From Granulosicoccus sp964449565 (GTDB lineage Bacteria > Pseudomonadota > Gammaproteobacteria > Granulosicoccales > Granulosicoccaceae): a DNA stretch of 22,873 nucleotides. The DNA lies in the NCBI GenBank assembly GCA_964449565.1, contig CAYUZB010000060.1:1-22873 (forward strand). The letters run 5' to 3'. Below the pieces are notes generated by a model that was not told where the DNA came from, did not search any database, and worked only from the letters and a program-made list of their open reading frames with translations. The position numbers and the translations under genes are program-made. This document shows positions 8,283 to 16,220 of this stretch, one piece after another; positions within the stretch are counted from its first letter, which is position 1; each line of letters starts with the position of its first letter.

Positions 8283-8467
8283 TTCGTAGATCCCATTCCA
8301 GTGGTGGACCCCATTCACTCTGACATGCTGTCCTGGCGCGGCAGGCTACCGGCAGTCGGTGATATAGGATTGGCTTTGAGCTGTTTTCCCTTGTTCTTTG
8401 AGCAAGGTAGCGTTACTGCCTGGGATCGGCTCTGGCGGCATCGTAGTGGTAACCAACGATGCTTCCC
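8283..8467. other. Non-coding stretch right of the IS remnant
   Basis: No recognisable gene is seen here. An open frame on the plus strand (8301-8537) runs into the antisense of the HD-protein gene and resembles no family. The stretch probably holds the non-coding end of the IS and the spacer behind the HD-protein stop. Confidence 0.4.
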
Positions 8468-10627
8468 CTACCCCGTCTTTGCAACATCATCATTGACTGT
8501 ATCGCTTTGCACAGCATCATCCGTACGCCGAGATTGATCGAACTCGCGTAGTAACTGTTCCTGCCGAAAAATCAGGGCATTAAGCTTGTCACTGGTATCG
8601 AGTTTCAGTTCGTGTCTGATTGCCTGCCGTCTGAGGGCACTTGCACGGTATTCGAGAAACGTGGATTCATCGCGCGCCGATGTCAGCGTCGCGCCCTTGG
8701 GAAACAGCGTGGTATACCCGATGCGCGGTACACGCCCGGTCGCGAGCGCCTCTTTCAGTCGCGAGTCATCAAGTAACTTCTGCAACACACGCTCACTGAA
8801 CTGCACTTCATTGACATTACGATCATGGAACAGGCTGATCAAGCTTGCCCGTTCGACTTTATCAAGCGCGTACTCATCAGCAAGTATCGCAAGGTTCTGA
8901 ATCGCATACATATCCTGATAGGTAAGCACGGTCTCAAGCATGGCCAGGCCCGCTCGCAGGCGAACCGAACTGATGTGATGCGGACGAGAGTTGTATTTAG
9001 GATCGGCTTGACTGGCTTTGAGTTCGATCAGCAGCCGCTCGATCAAGGGATGCACGATATCGCCTCGGTCACGCTCTGCCCAGTAAATGCGCGCCCCACT
9101 ATGCCGCCAATGTCCACTCATCAGATCCGGGTCACGAATACCTTCTTCCAGAGACACAACGGTGTCGAGCAATTTGATGACAATACCCGCCAGCGTATAC
9201 GGCACATCGGATTCTGTCGCCGTAACCGTCATGGCAGTAAAGCGCCCGATATTGTATTGCGCCTGCGGCAACACCAGATGCGGTTGCTTGAGCGTCAGGT
9301 TCGCCTTGTTGGCCCCAGCGGCCTGTACCGTGGAATCGGTGAGTTCTGACACCATTGCCGCTATCGGACCACCGAAACGAAACTGTATCTTACGCAAGGA
9401 ATGACCATATCCGGTCACCTGTTCGGAACCGTCCTCGACAACATCATGCAGCATTGCCAGTGTCACGATCAGCGGCTCGAGTGCTCGACCCAGTACACGC
9501 TCGGCGATGGCTGCGATGCGAAACGCATGGGCCGACATGGTGCTAAGGGATTTGCGACGCCCCTTTTCCAGTGATCGCATCATTTCGAGACTGGCGACGT
9601 GTACTGTCTCGATCGAATTCGGCGCCTCCGCGACAACAAAGTATTCCATCACCGGCAAGTTGATATGCACTTCGTGAACGGCCTTGCCGCGTCGACCAGA
9701 CAAACGCTCACGTTTATTGGGATCATCCAGTGCATCGCGAACGGCTATCAATAAGGTGTTGTCGAGAGGTTCCCGCAACGCGTAGTAATCAACCCCGGGC
9801 AATCTGAATGCCGCTGAGGTCAACGCATAGTGTCGCTCCATGAACACACGTTCGGGAAAATCACTCGAACAGTCGATACCCCGCGCCTCAAGGTCGGCTC
9901 GGCCTGCGGCATCAAGAAAACTAATGACCTTGTCACCAGCGGCTCGTGCAACCAGTCGCAGGCGACTCGCTTGAACGGCGGCGGCGGCCGTGGCGATCCT
10001 GGGTGACGGTGGTGCAGGCGGCGCGTCTGACCCATCGATCGCCTTGTCAAACTGATTGAGGTAGTCCGCCAATTCACGTACCAGCGCGGCGACCGAGTCC
10101 CCAAACCAGGTAAGGATGTAATTATCATCCACGTATTCAGACTCATTGGATGAGATGGCGCTGAAGCGATGTTGCTTGCCAATAGCGTCCTGCAACATGG
10201 CTGCGACGATCAGATCGTGCGAGATAGTCGGGTTGCCCTTGCCATGGTCTCCATACAATCTGACGCCCAAAAGCATATTCGCCGCCAATACCGCTTGATG
10301 AATAATCGGTTCGAATTTCGGTAATCGGTTGGTGTTAATCCAGTGCCCTTCGCCCATTTCATCAATGGAGATCCCGTCCGAATCAATGGTGGTCGGATCA
10401 ATATTCTGATCAGCAAACAGTTCCGCCGCCAACAGATCCCGACCGCGAAGGGTCTTGAACAAGGGTTTGGGCAAGGTGCACAAAGGCACGAGATGCTCAA
10501 CCTCGGTGGCAATCCAACGCTTCGACAACGTGCCGGCAATGACACGTTCCCGATCTGAAGTGCCGGCTAACAACCCATAAGCTCGAACAAGCTTGACGAG
10601 GTCAGTTAGCGGATATGCGTGCGCCAC
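8468..10627 (-). CDS. Tandem HD-domain protein, RelA/SpoT-hydrolase-like; first domain degenerate
   Basis: Cytoplasmic 719-residue protein, GTG start at 10627 with GGA 8-9 nt upstream. The second domain (about 355-500) matches the HD hydrolase fold of RelA/SpoT proteins. It has His367, His394-Asp395 with the Glu398-Asp399 diad (LHDVVEDG), an FGG...MVSELTD helix, and Asp488 in IKLLDT. The Asn four residues after that Asp in SpoT is Ser492 here. The first domain (about 105-240) repeats the layout with His110, LQDAIG (Gln146 in place of His), FGDSVAALVRELADYL and Asp232, so it is a decayed copy. No synthetase, TGS or ACT domain is present. The activity is unproven: a phosphohydrolase on a nucleotide such as ppGpp is only an inference. 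It follows the histidine kinase gene by 99 bp on the same strand. Confidence 0.75.
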   Translation of the reverse strand: MAHAYPLTDLVKLVRAYGLLAGTSDRERVIAGTLSKRWIATEVEHLVPLCTLPKPLFKTLRGRDLLAAELFADQNIDPTTIDSDGISIDEMGEGHWINTNRLPKFEPIIHQAVLAANMLLGVRLYGDHGKGNPTISHDLIVAAMLQDAIGKQHRFSAISSNESEYVDDNYILTWFGDSVAALVRELADYLNQFDKAIDGSDAPPAPPSPRIATAAAAVQASRLRLVARAAGDKVISFLDAAGRADLEARGIDCSSDFPERVFMERHYALTSAAFRLPGVDYYALREPLDNTLLIAVRDALDDPNKRERLSGRRGKAVHEVHINLPVMEYFVVAEAPNSIETVHVASLEMMRSLEKGRRKSLSTMSAHAFRIAAIAERVLGRALEPLIVTLAMLHDVVEDGSEQVTGYGHSLRKIQFRFGGPIAAMVSELTDSTVQAAGANKANLTLKQPHLVLPQAQYNIGRFTAMTVTATESDVPYTLAGIVIKLLDTVVSLEEGIRDPDLMSGHWRHSGARIYWAERDRGDIVHPLIERLLIELKASQADPKYNSRPHHISSVRLRAGLAMLETVLTYQDMYAIQNLAILADEYALDKVERASLISLFHDRNVNEVQFSERVLQKLLDDSRLKEALATGRVPRIGYTTLFPKGATLTSARDESTFLEYRASALRRQAIRHELKLDTSDKLNALIFRQEQLLREFDQSRRTDDAVQSDTVNDDVAKTG

Positions 10628-10673
10628 GATATTTTCCGGATGAGCTTTACGACTTGGAGAATAGCAACCTAGA

Positions 10674-10687
10674 GCACTTTTTAAACC
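10674..10687 (-). promoter_or_regulatory. Candidate sigma54 -24/-12 element before the HD-protein gene
   Basis: The minus strand reads TGGTTTAAAAAGTGC, which satisfies the GG-N10-GC rule (GG at 10687-10686, GC at 10675-10674) about 47 bp before the GTG. The rest of the consensus (TGGCACG...TTGC) is poorly matched. A sigma54 activator is encoded just upstream, which makes it worth noting, but chance matches are expected. Confidence 0.2.
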
Positions 10688-10726
10688 AGCGTTTTCACCT
10701 ACTGCCTTACGGTAATGTTAAGGCGC

Positions 10727-12835
10727 TTAACCAACCACGGACAAGTCGGCGTCAGACGGGGCTTTTAATGGATTCGAGTGGCCTTCCCGGGCGGGCAAAT
10801 GAACTGTAAACAATGCACCATGACCCGGCGTGGACTCAACATCGATACGTCCGCCATGGCGCCGGACGATGCCGTAACTGACCGACAAGCCAAGCCCGGT
10901 ACCCTGCTCTTTTCCTGCGGTAAAAAAAGGATCGAACACACGCGACAGGTGTAACGGATCAATGCCCGCCCCATGGTCTCTGATGGATATGGCGATCTCA
11001 CTCGATGACACATCGCGGGTGCGAATTTCTACCGGCTTGGCATTGGATACAGATTCGAAGGCGTTGCGCAGCAGATTTAACAGCACTTGCTGCATCTCGT
11101 GATAATCGATGCGCAGCAGCAAACGCGACTGATGGTGCACGGAGACTCGCGACTCAAGGTTCTGGAATTCGTGGCTCAGCAAGCCGAGCGTATCCTCGAC
11201 AAGCGTCTCGACCGAAATTGATTCGGGCACGGCTGCCGGCATGTCTACTTCAGAGCGAGAATACTGCAAGAGCCGATCGGTTATGGATCGGATGCGATAG
11301 ACCTGCTCAACGATCAGATCGATCTCGACCTGCACGTCGCCTTTGGCATCACCGATCTCATGGATAAGAATATCCATATTGCCGAGAATGACCGCTGTCG
11401 GATTGTTGATTTCGTGTGCGACACCCGCCGTCAATTCTCCTAAAGCCGCCAGTTTTTCAGCGGTCGCCAACTGTTGCCTTGTTTGCTTGAGTAACTCGAT
11501 CGAGTCTGTCAGACGCAGGTTTTGCTGTTTGAGCTCAACGGTTCGGCTCTGTACCTTTTCCTCGAGCAGCTGAGCATCCTGCTCAATGCGGGTGCGATGC
11601 GATTCCAGTGTGTCCAACATGACGTCAAACTGTTGCGCAAGCTCACCAATCTCACCACCGGCATGGATGCCACCGACTCGAGTGCGTTGACCGGCCGCTG
11701 TAGCCCGTACCACTGAGGTCAGCTTTTCGATGGGTTTGAAAATAGAACGGGCACCGACAATGGCCAGTACGACGGCAAACAAGGAACCGGCCAGCACCAA
11801 AACCGACAACAAGGCCAGTGCTTTCATCAGATCCCGTCTGAACGGCGCTTCGAGAAAACCCGCGTAGAGCATTCCAACTCTTCGACCATTGACATCAACA
11901 ATGGGCTCGTAAGCGGATATGTACCAGTCATTAACCACAAAGGCGCGATCGATCCAGGGCACACCCTTTTCCAAAACGGTATTGCGGACCTCGGCCGACA
12001 CTCGAGTTCCCAGGGCGCGCGATGTATCGGACTGGGGAACGTTGGTCGTGATGCGAACATCATCGAGAAAGACGGTCACCGTGCCACGACTGCCCGGCGC
12101 GAGACTGCCGGGGCCATAAACCAGATCGCGTATTTCGTCGACAAAGGCAAAGTTTCGGTTGAGTAACAAGCCACCCTCCAGAATGGCCACCCTCACACCC
12201 TTCTCGTCAGTCACCGCAAGCAAGGATCGAATTACCATGGCTCGATCTTCGGCCTCCCGAGATGTCGGGGCAGCCCGAGGTGTATCGATCAGAGGAAACA
12301 CCACTTTCTGCGCCTTGATGTCTGTCTCACGTCGCCATTCGTTGCTGCTGTAAACCTCGATGCCGGTCGAATTCGATCCGGAATACGACTGAAAACTGTT
12401 GTTCAACACTTGTTGAGTTAACGGTGACTCGCGAAGTTCGTGGTTCAACCATCCGTTGGCCGTCAGGCGCTTGGTCGCGTCGCTGGACAGCAGATTCAGA
12501 AAGTCGAATTCACCAAATGAACGTTCTGCCTGAATCAATGCAAGCAAGCTTTCACTGTGGTTCAGATTTAGCTCCTTGCGCAGAGCCGAACTGTTGGCCA
12601 ACGACTGAAGCTCACGTTGCAAGTCGGTTTGAATACGGAAAAAGCTGTCGTGAGCGACACGCAGATCAGTGTTGACCTTGGTAAACAGTTGCTGATACGT
12701 GTAATCGGTCGACCAGTTGGCAGCCAACGCAATCACGGTACCCGTCAACAACAGAAGCGGCACCAGAATCAGGGCAAGCAGTCGGTAACGAAGGTTACCC
12801 AGTCGATCAAACAAGGCTGCTGTCGAATTCCTCAC
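10727..12835 (-). CDS. Membrane sensor histidine kinase (Cache-type sensor, HAMP), partner of the NtrC-type regulator
   Basis: Inner-membrane kinase, 702 residues. TM1 lies at about 18-39 and TM2 at about 339-360, enclosing a 300-residue periplasmic sensor. Its closing part (DWYISAYEPIVDVNGRRVGML) is typical of Cache sensor domains. HAMP (about 361-412), a coiled coil, HisKA with GVAHEINNP (His474) and HATPase with LLNLLRNAFES, DHGAGI and GTGLGLSVSYGIV follow. The AHEINNP H-box is the type found in kinases that partner NtrC-family activators. Its ATG overlaps the end of the regulator gene by 4 nt (12832-12835), so the two are translationally coupled. The signal is unknown; Cache sensors of this layout often bind small organic acids or amino acids. 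Confidence 0.93.
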   Translation of the reverse strand: MRNSTAALFDRLGNLRYRLLALILVPLLLLTGTVIALAANWSTDYTYQQLFTKVNTDLRVAHDSFFRIQTDLQRELQSLANSSALRKELNLNHSESLLALIQAERSFGEFDFLNLLSSDATKRLTANGWLNHELRESPLTQQVLNNSFQSYSGSNSTGIEVYSSNEWRRETDIKAQKVVFPLIDTPRAAPTSREAEDRAMVIRSLLAVTDEKGVRVAILEGGLLLNRNFAFVDEIRDLVYGPGSLAPGSRGTVTVFLDDVRITTNVPQSDTSRALGTRVSAEVRNTVLEKGVPWIDRAFVVNDWYISAYEPIVDVNGRRVGMLYAGFLEAPFRRDLMKALALLSVLVLAGSLFAVVLAIVGARSIFKPIEKLTSVVRATAAGQRTRVGGIHAGGEIGELAQQFDVMLDTLESHRTRIEQDAQLLEEKVQSRTVELKQQNLRLTDSIELLKQTRQQLATAEKLAALGELTAGVAHEINNPTAVILGNMDILIHEIGDAKGDVQVEIDLIVEQVYRIRSITDRLLQYSRSEVDMPAAVPESISVETLVEDTLGLLSHEFQNLESRVSVHHQSRLLLRIDYHEMQQVLLNLLRNAFESVSNAKPVEIRTRDVSSSEIAISIRDHGAGIDPLHLSRVFDPFFTAGKEQGTGLGLSVSYGIVRRHGGRIDVESTPGHGALFTVHLPAREGHSNPLKAPSDADLSVVG

Positions 12836-14304
12836 GCGGTGGAATCTGGCAGCGCGTCAGCCGACGCTTTGCTACGCCATAATTGCTGCTTGCGTTCAAG
12901 CGTCTTTCTCGACACACCGAGTATTCGGGCGGCCGCAGACTTGTTGTTGTTGACTGACGCAAGCACTGCTTCCATATGCGCACGCTCAACTTGTTCGGCA
13001 TTCCAGTTCAGCGGAAAACCGTGCGCCGGTGGTACAGGCTCTATAGATTCACTTCGCAGACTGTCCGCCGGCAACCGACCCAGCAACAAGGTACGCTCGA
13101 TCACATTGCGCAATTCCCGGACATTGCCTGGCCAGTGATACGCCTTGAGCCGTTGCCAGTCGGTGTGCATCAACTCAAGCGGCGCCAGACGCATGTCGCG
13201 ACTCAGCTGATCCATAAAATGGTGTACCAGACTGTCAAGATCCTCAAGGCGATCACGCAATGCAGGAACCGTCAGTGGCAAGACATTGAGCCTGAAAAAC
13301 AAATCAGCCCGAAACTCGCCGTTTTCGGCAAGTTCACCAAGATCCCGATTGGTTGCAGCCACGACACGAACATCAATCGGGATTTCTCTCTCACCGCCAA
13401 CGGGTCGTATGACCCGCTCTTCGAGTACGCGCAATAGCTTGGTCTGCATCGGTGCCGGTAGTTCGCCGATCTCATCGAGAAAAACAGTGCCCTTGTCCGC
13501 ATGAACAAACAAGCCATCACGTGTCTGCATGGCACCGGTGAACGCACCCTTTATATGTCCGAACAATTCGCTTTCGAACAGTTCCGGTGCGATGGTGCCG
13601 CAGTTAATCGCGACAAACGGGCCACTTCTTTTGCTGCTGGCATGAATGGTCCGCGCAAACAGTTCCTTACCTGTCCCGGTCTCGCCCTGAATGAGAACAG
13701 TCGACTGTGTGGGTGCAACGCGTTGCGCGATGGCCAGCGTCTCGACAATCGCATCGCTGTCTCCAACGACACCTTGATCACTTTTCAGTTGATCAAGCTG
13801 CAAGCGCAGTAGCGAATTTTCCCGGACAATTTGATGTCGACTCAACGTACGTTGCACGGAATGCAACATTTGATCGATACGAAACGGTTTCATGACGAAA
13901 TCGTCCGCACCATTGCGCAAGGCCTGAATCGCCATTTCCAGATCGGCAAATGCTGTCATATAGATAACATGGGTCAGGACACCGCGATCCCGTAATTGGC
14001 GTAACCACTCAAGACCGGACAATCCTGGCAATCGAATGTCGACAAGCATCAAATCAAAGTGCAGTCTGAGACGCAGTGCCTCGGCTTCTTCGGCGCTGGA
14101 TGCCACCTCAAGCAGAGCACATCTTGATTCGAGCGCCCGTTTGAGGAAATTGCGCATGCCCGGCTCATCATCAACGACCAGCACTGCCGCGCTCTGCAAC
14201 AGCCTGTCCACCTCGACCTTGTCAACAATCCCAGGCTCGGCATCGGGCAGCGCTCTGGATCGCTTGGCCGTTACATCAATTACTTTGGACGCGGAAGAAG
14301 CCAT
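12832..14304 (-). CDS. NtrC-family sigma54-dependent response regulator
   Basis: Activator of sigma54 promoters, 490 residues. The receiver (about 40-155) has Asp45/Asp46, phospho-acceptor Asp89 and Lys139 (MKPF). The AAA+ domain has Walker A GETGTGKE (207-214), the sigma54-contact loop GAFTGA (253-258) and Walker B FLDEIGELP (from 275). The arginine-finger region and the WPGNVREL sensor II motif also follow. The C-terminal Fis-type helix-turn-helix lies at about 454-472 (NKSAAARILGVSRKTLERK). A 39-residue extension precedes the receiver, so a start closer to it is possible, but ATG 14304 is the first in frame. All motifs for activity are present. The histidine kinase gene overlaps its end and nth ends 53 bp upstream. 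Likely targets, not proven, include the neighbouring HD-protein gene. Confidence 0.95.
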   Translation of the reverse strand: MASSASKVIDVTAKRSRALPDAEPGIVDKVEVDRLLQSAAVLVVDDEPGMRNFLKRALESRCALLEVASSAEEAEALRLRLHFDLMLVDIRLPGLSGLEWLRQLRDRGVLTHVIYMTAFADLEMAIQALRNGADDFVMKPFRIDQMLHSVQRTLSRHQIVRENSLLRLQLDQLKSDQGVVGDSDAIVETLAIAQRVAPTQSTVLIQGETGTGKELFARTIHASSKRSGPFVAINCGTIAPELFESELFGHIKGAFTGAMQTRDGLFVHADKGTVFLDEIGELPAPMQTKLLRVLEERVIRPVGGEREIPIDVRVVAATNRDLGELAENGEFRADLFFRLNVLPLTVPALRDRLEDLDSLVHHFMDQLSRDMRLAPLELMHTDWQRLKAYHWPGNVRELRNVIERTLLLGRLPADSLRSESIEPVPPAHGFPLNWNAEQVERAHMEAVLASVNNNKSAAARILGVSRKTLERKQQLWRSKASADALPDSTA

Positions 14305-14357
14305 ACCGACTCGCTATACCATTCAGGCATTACCCTAGCCTTGATTCGCCGTGGCGG

Positions 14358-14993
14358 TCAACTTTTTGTCTTTGGACGAAAATCGCACAGATCGCTGATC
14401 GGGCAATCCGGGCATTTGGGCTTGCGCGCGACGCAGACATAGCGCCCATGCAGGATCAGCCAGTGATGGGCATCGAGCAGATAGTCTTTTGGCACGTGTT
14501 TGAGCAGCTGCTTTTCGACCTGCAAGACCGTCTTGCCCGGCGCAATTCCAGTCCGATTAGCCACTCTGTATATATGAGTATCAACCGCCATGGTGGGCTC
14601 TCTGAAGGCAGTGTTGAGTACCACATTGGCAGTCTTGCGGCCCACCCCCGGCAAAGCCTCCAGAGCTTCACGCTCGCGCGGCACTTCTCCGCCGTGCAGA
14701 TCGCACAGCATACGGCAGGCGGCCAGGACATTCTTCGCCTTGTTGTTGTACAGGCCGATCGTCTTGATATGCCGAATGATTCCGCGCTCACCCAGTTTGA
14801 CCATCGCCGCTGGCGTATTGGCCGCCGCAAACAAACCCTTGGTCGCCTTGTTGACACTGACGTCAGTCGCTTGCGCCGAGAGGGTTACGGCGACCAACAG
14901 CTCGAACGGATTGCGATATTCAAGCTCGGTTTTCGGCTCGGGATTGGCTGTGTGAAAGCGTTGAAAAATTTCCAGTCGTTTTTTCGCATTCAT
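14358..14993 (-). CDS. nth: Endonuclease III (DNA glycosylase/AP lyase)
   Basis: Base-excision repair enzyme that removes oxidised pyrimidines and nicks the abasic site. With ATG 14993 it is 211 residues, the same as E. coli Nth. A longer frame back to 15032 adds 13 unlikely residues. The helix-hairpin-helix LPGVGRKTANVVLN carries the catalytic Lys. The catalytic Asp lies in AVDTHIYRVANR. The 4Fe-4S ligands at the C-terminus fit C-X6-C-X2-C-X5-C (CVARKPKCPDCPISDLC). The start codon lies 41 bp from the divergent SRAP gene. The sigma54 regulator gene follows 53 bp downstream on the same strand and may be read from the same transcript. Confidence 0.97.
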   Translation of the reverse strand: MNAKKRLEIFQRFHTANPEPKTELEYRNPFELLVAVTLSAQATDVSVNKATKGLFAAANTPAAMVKLGERGIIRHIKTIGLYNNKAKNVLAACRMLCDLHGGEVPREREALEALPGVGRKTANVVLNTAFREPTMAVDTHIYRVANRTGIAPGKTVLQVEKQLLKHVPKDYLLDAHHWLILHGRYVCVARKPKCPDCPISDLCDFRPKTKS

Positions 14994-15034
14994 TGGCGCA
15001 ATATAACCAATGGTTCGGCGTCGTGGAGACAATC

Positions 15035-15700
15035 ATGTGTGGACGCATCAACGTATCAGACAACGAGGGAGTCAGGCTGCTGCTGGAAATGCTCGGCATG
15101 GATGTCTGGCCATCGCGCGATCCACGATATAACGTGGCCCCGAGCAGTTTGCTGGATGTTGTGGTGGCAGGTTCTCTGGGCACACCCAGTTGGGCAGAAA
15201 TGCAGTGGGGGTTGCGGGCTCCCTGGGCCAGGGCGGGGAAAAGTAGCCCGCCGTTGATCAATGCTCGAGCAGAGAGTCTGTTTGAGAAACCTACGTTTCG
15301 GCAGCTGGCACGCGATCACCGCATCATTATTCCCATTACGGGATTTTACGAGTGGCACCGAAAAGGCAAGTCAAAACAACCCTATCTCATCAGGTCTGCT
15401 GATGCACCTGCCTTGCTACTCGCCGGCATAGCACAACCGGCGAATGACGACGTGAATTCGCAACGCGCCTGTGTGGTAACCACAACCGCGAACGGAATAA
15501 TGTCCGCTGTCCATAATCGTATGCCAGTGATACTCAATAGCAAAGACGCACTCACCTGGTTAACGGGTTCAGATGAGATCAGCGTTCGATCATTGATGAC
15601 CCCGGCAAGTAACGATGCGGTGTTGGTGCAAGCGGTTGGCGCTTACGTTAACAACACTCGGCATCAGGGTGCGGAGTGTCAGGAACTCATCTACCAGTAA
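15035..15700 (+). CDS. yedK: SRAP-family abasic-site-shielding protein (YedK/HMCES type)
   Basis: SRAP proteins cross-link to abasic sites in single-stranded DNA through Cys2, which protects the strand. The start at ATG 15035 is fixed by the need for Cys at position 2 (MCGRI), and GGAG lies at 15025-15028, 6 nt upstream. Other family residues are present: the Asn in RYNVAPSS, the ARAE motif, the catalytic Glu in GFYEWHRKG and the His in VHNRMPVIL. It has 221 residues, the usual size. Its divergent placement next to nth puts two DNA-repair genes on one short control region of 41 bp. No LexA-type box was seen there. Its last codons lie in a 44-bp tandem duplication. Confidence 0.95.
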   Translation: MCGRINVSDNEGVRLLLEMLGMDVWPSRDPRYNVAPSSLLDVVVAGSLGTPSWAEMQWGLRAPWARAGKSSPPLINARAESLFEKPTFRQLARDHRIIIPITGFYEWHRKGKSKQPYLIRSADAPALLLAGIAQPANDDVNSQRACVVTTTANGIMSAVHNRMPVILNSKDALTWLTGSDEISVRSLMTPASNDAVLVQAVGAYVNNTRHQGAECQELIYQ

Positions 15701-15761
15701 GTAGTCAATCAACCACAGAATGTCAAAAACTCATCTATCAGTAAGTAGTCAATCAACAACA
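15674..15761. repeat. 44-bp tandem duplication at the end of the SRAP gene
   Basis: Copy 1 is 15674-15717 and copy 2 is 15718-15761; 39 of 44 bases agree. Copy 1 encodes the last residues and stop of the SRAP protein. Copy 2 is untranslated. Four of the five differences are G-to-A or C-to-T in copy 2 and one is C-to-A. Confidence 0.9.
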
Positions 15762-15925
15762 TGGATAGGCATTCAAAAAACCCCGTAATAAACAAGGATA
15801 ACGCGCCTGAATTCATTCAAAAAAGTATGTCGATGTAGCTACGTTAAATTGACACCTTCGAACTAAAGAAAAATCACATACCAACTGCACGACACAGTTA
15901 CTACATTAGAAACCTTCTAGATAGC

Positions 15926-15943
15926 CTAGGTATATATACCTAG
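15926..15943. promoter_or_regulatory. 18-bp perfect palindrome, possible operator
   Basis: CTAGGTATATATACCTAG is identical to its reverse complement over 18 bp. It lies about 280 bp before the TPR gene start, in an AT-rich region. A dimeric regulator could bind it, or it could be a cruciform or processing site; no known consensus was matched. Confidence 0.45.
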
Positions 15944-16001
15944 CAAACGCTGGCTAACCTGCTGTCGCGTTTCATAACCTGAGAAAATTGGCAGGGTTAA
16001 A

Positions 16002-16048
16002 TTGTTGTTCGTAAATGTTACAACTATTATCTATGTAAACACGTAGAT
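16002..16048 (+). promoter_or_regulatory. Possible promoter with adjacent inverted repeat before the TPR gene
   Basis: TTGTTG (16002-16007) and TATTAT (16025-16030) are spaced by 17 bp. The -10 has 5 of 6 consensus bases; the -35 is weak. Directly downstream, ATCTATGT (16029-16036) and ACGTAGAT (16041-16048) form an inverted repeat with one mismatch and a 4-nt gap, where a repressor would block the start site. Confidence 0.3.
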
Positions 16049-16220
16049 ATATACAGTTCCGTGTGCTCTCAGGGTTCAACAGTCAAGGAAGTAACCGTAT
16101 TGCCAAATCATCAATTTCTAATTTAACGGTTAGGTAACTCCTGTAGTGCGCTTCATATTTGCTCCTCAGTTCGCTACATCAATAACTTCGTTGTCTAAAC
16201 GTTAAGGAAATCGGGACACT

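Larger units (their letters stand above)
15701..16220. promoter_or_regulatory. 520-bp AT-rich intergenic leader before the membrane TPR gene
   Basis: No coding frame is convincing here. It begins with the second half of the 44-bp duplication. Beyond that it holds an 18-bp perfect palindrome at 15926-15943, an imperfect inverted repeat at 16029-16048, and a possible sigma70 promoter at 16002-16030 directed at the TPR gene. The length and base composition differ from the compact spacing elsewhere in the window. A small RNA cannot be excluded. Confidence 0.55.

Noticed and set aside
8301..8537. Plus-strand open frame of 78 codons right of the IS remnant
   Set aside because: No family resemblance; half of it is antisense to the HD-protein gene.
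14448..15257. Plus-strand open frame of 269 codons across nth and the SRAP start
   Set aside because: Antisense to nth and out of frame with SRAP; both real genes carry full catalytic motifs.
15849..15877. TTGACA at 15849-15854 as the TPR gene promoter
   Set aside because: The hexamer 17 bp downstream (AATCAC) is a poor -10.
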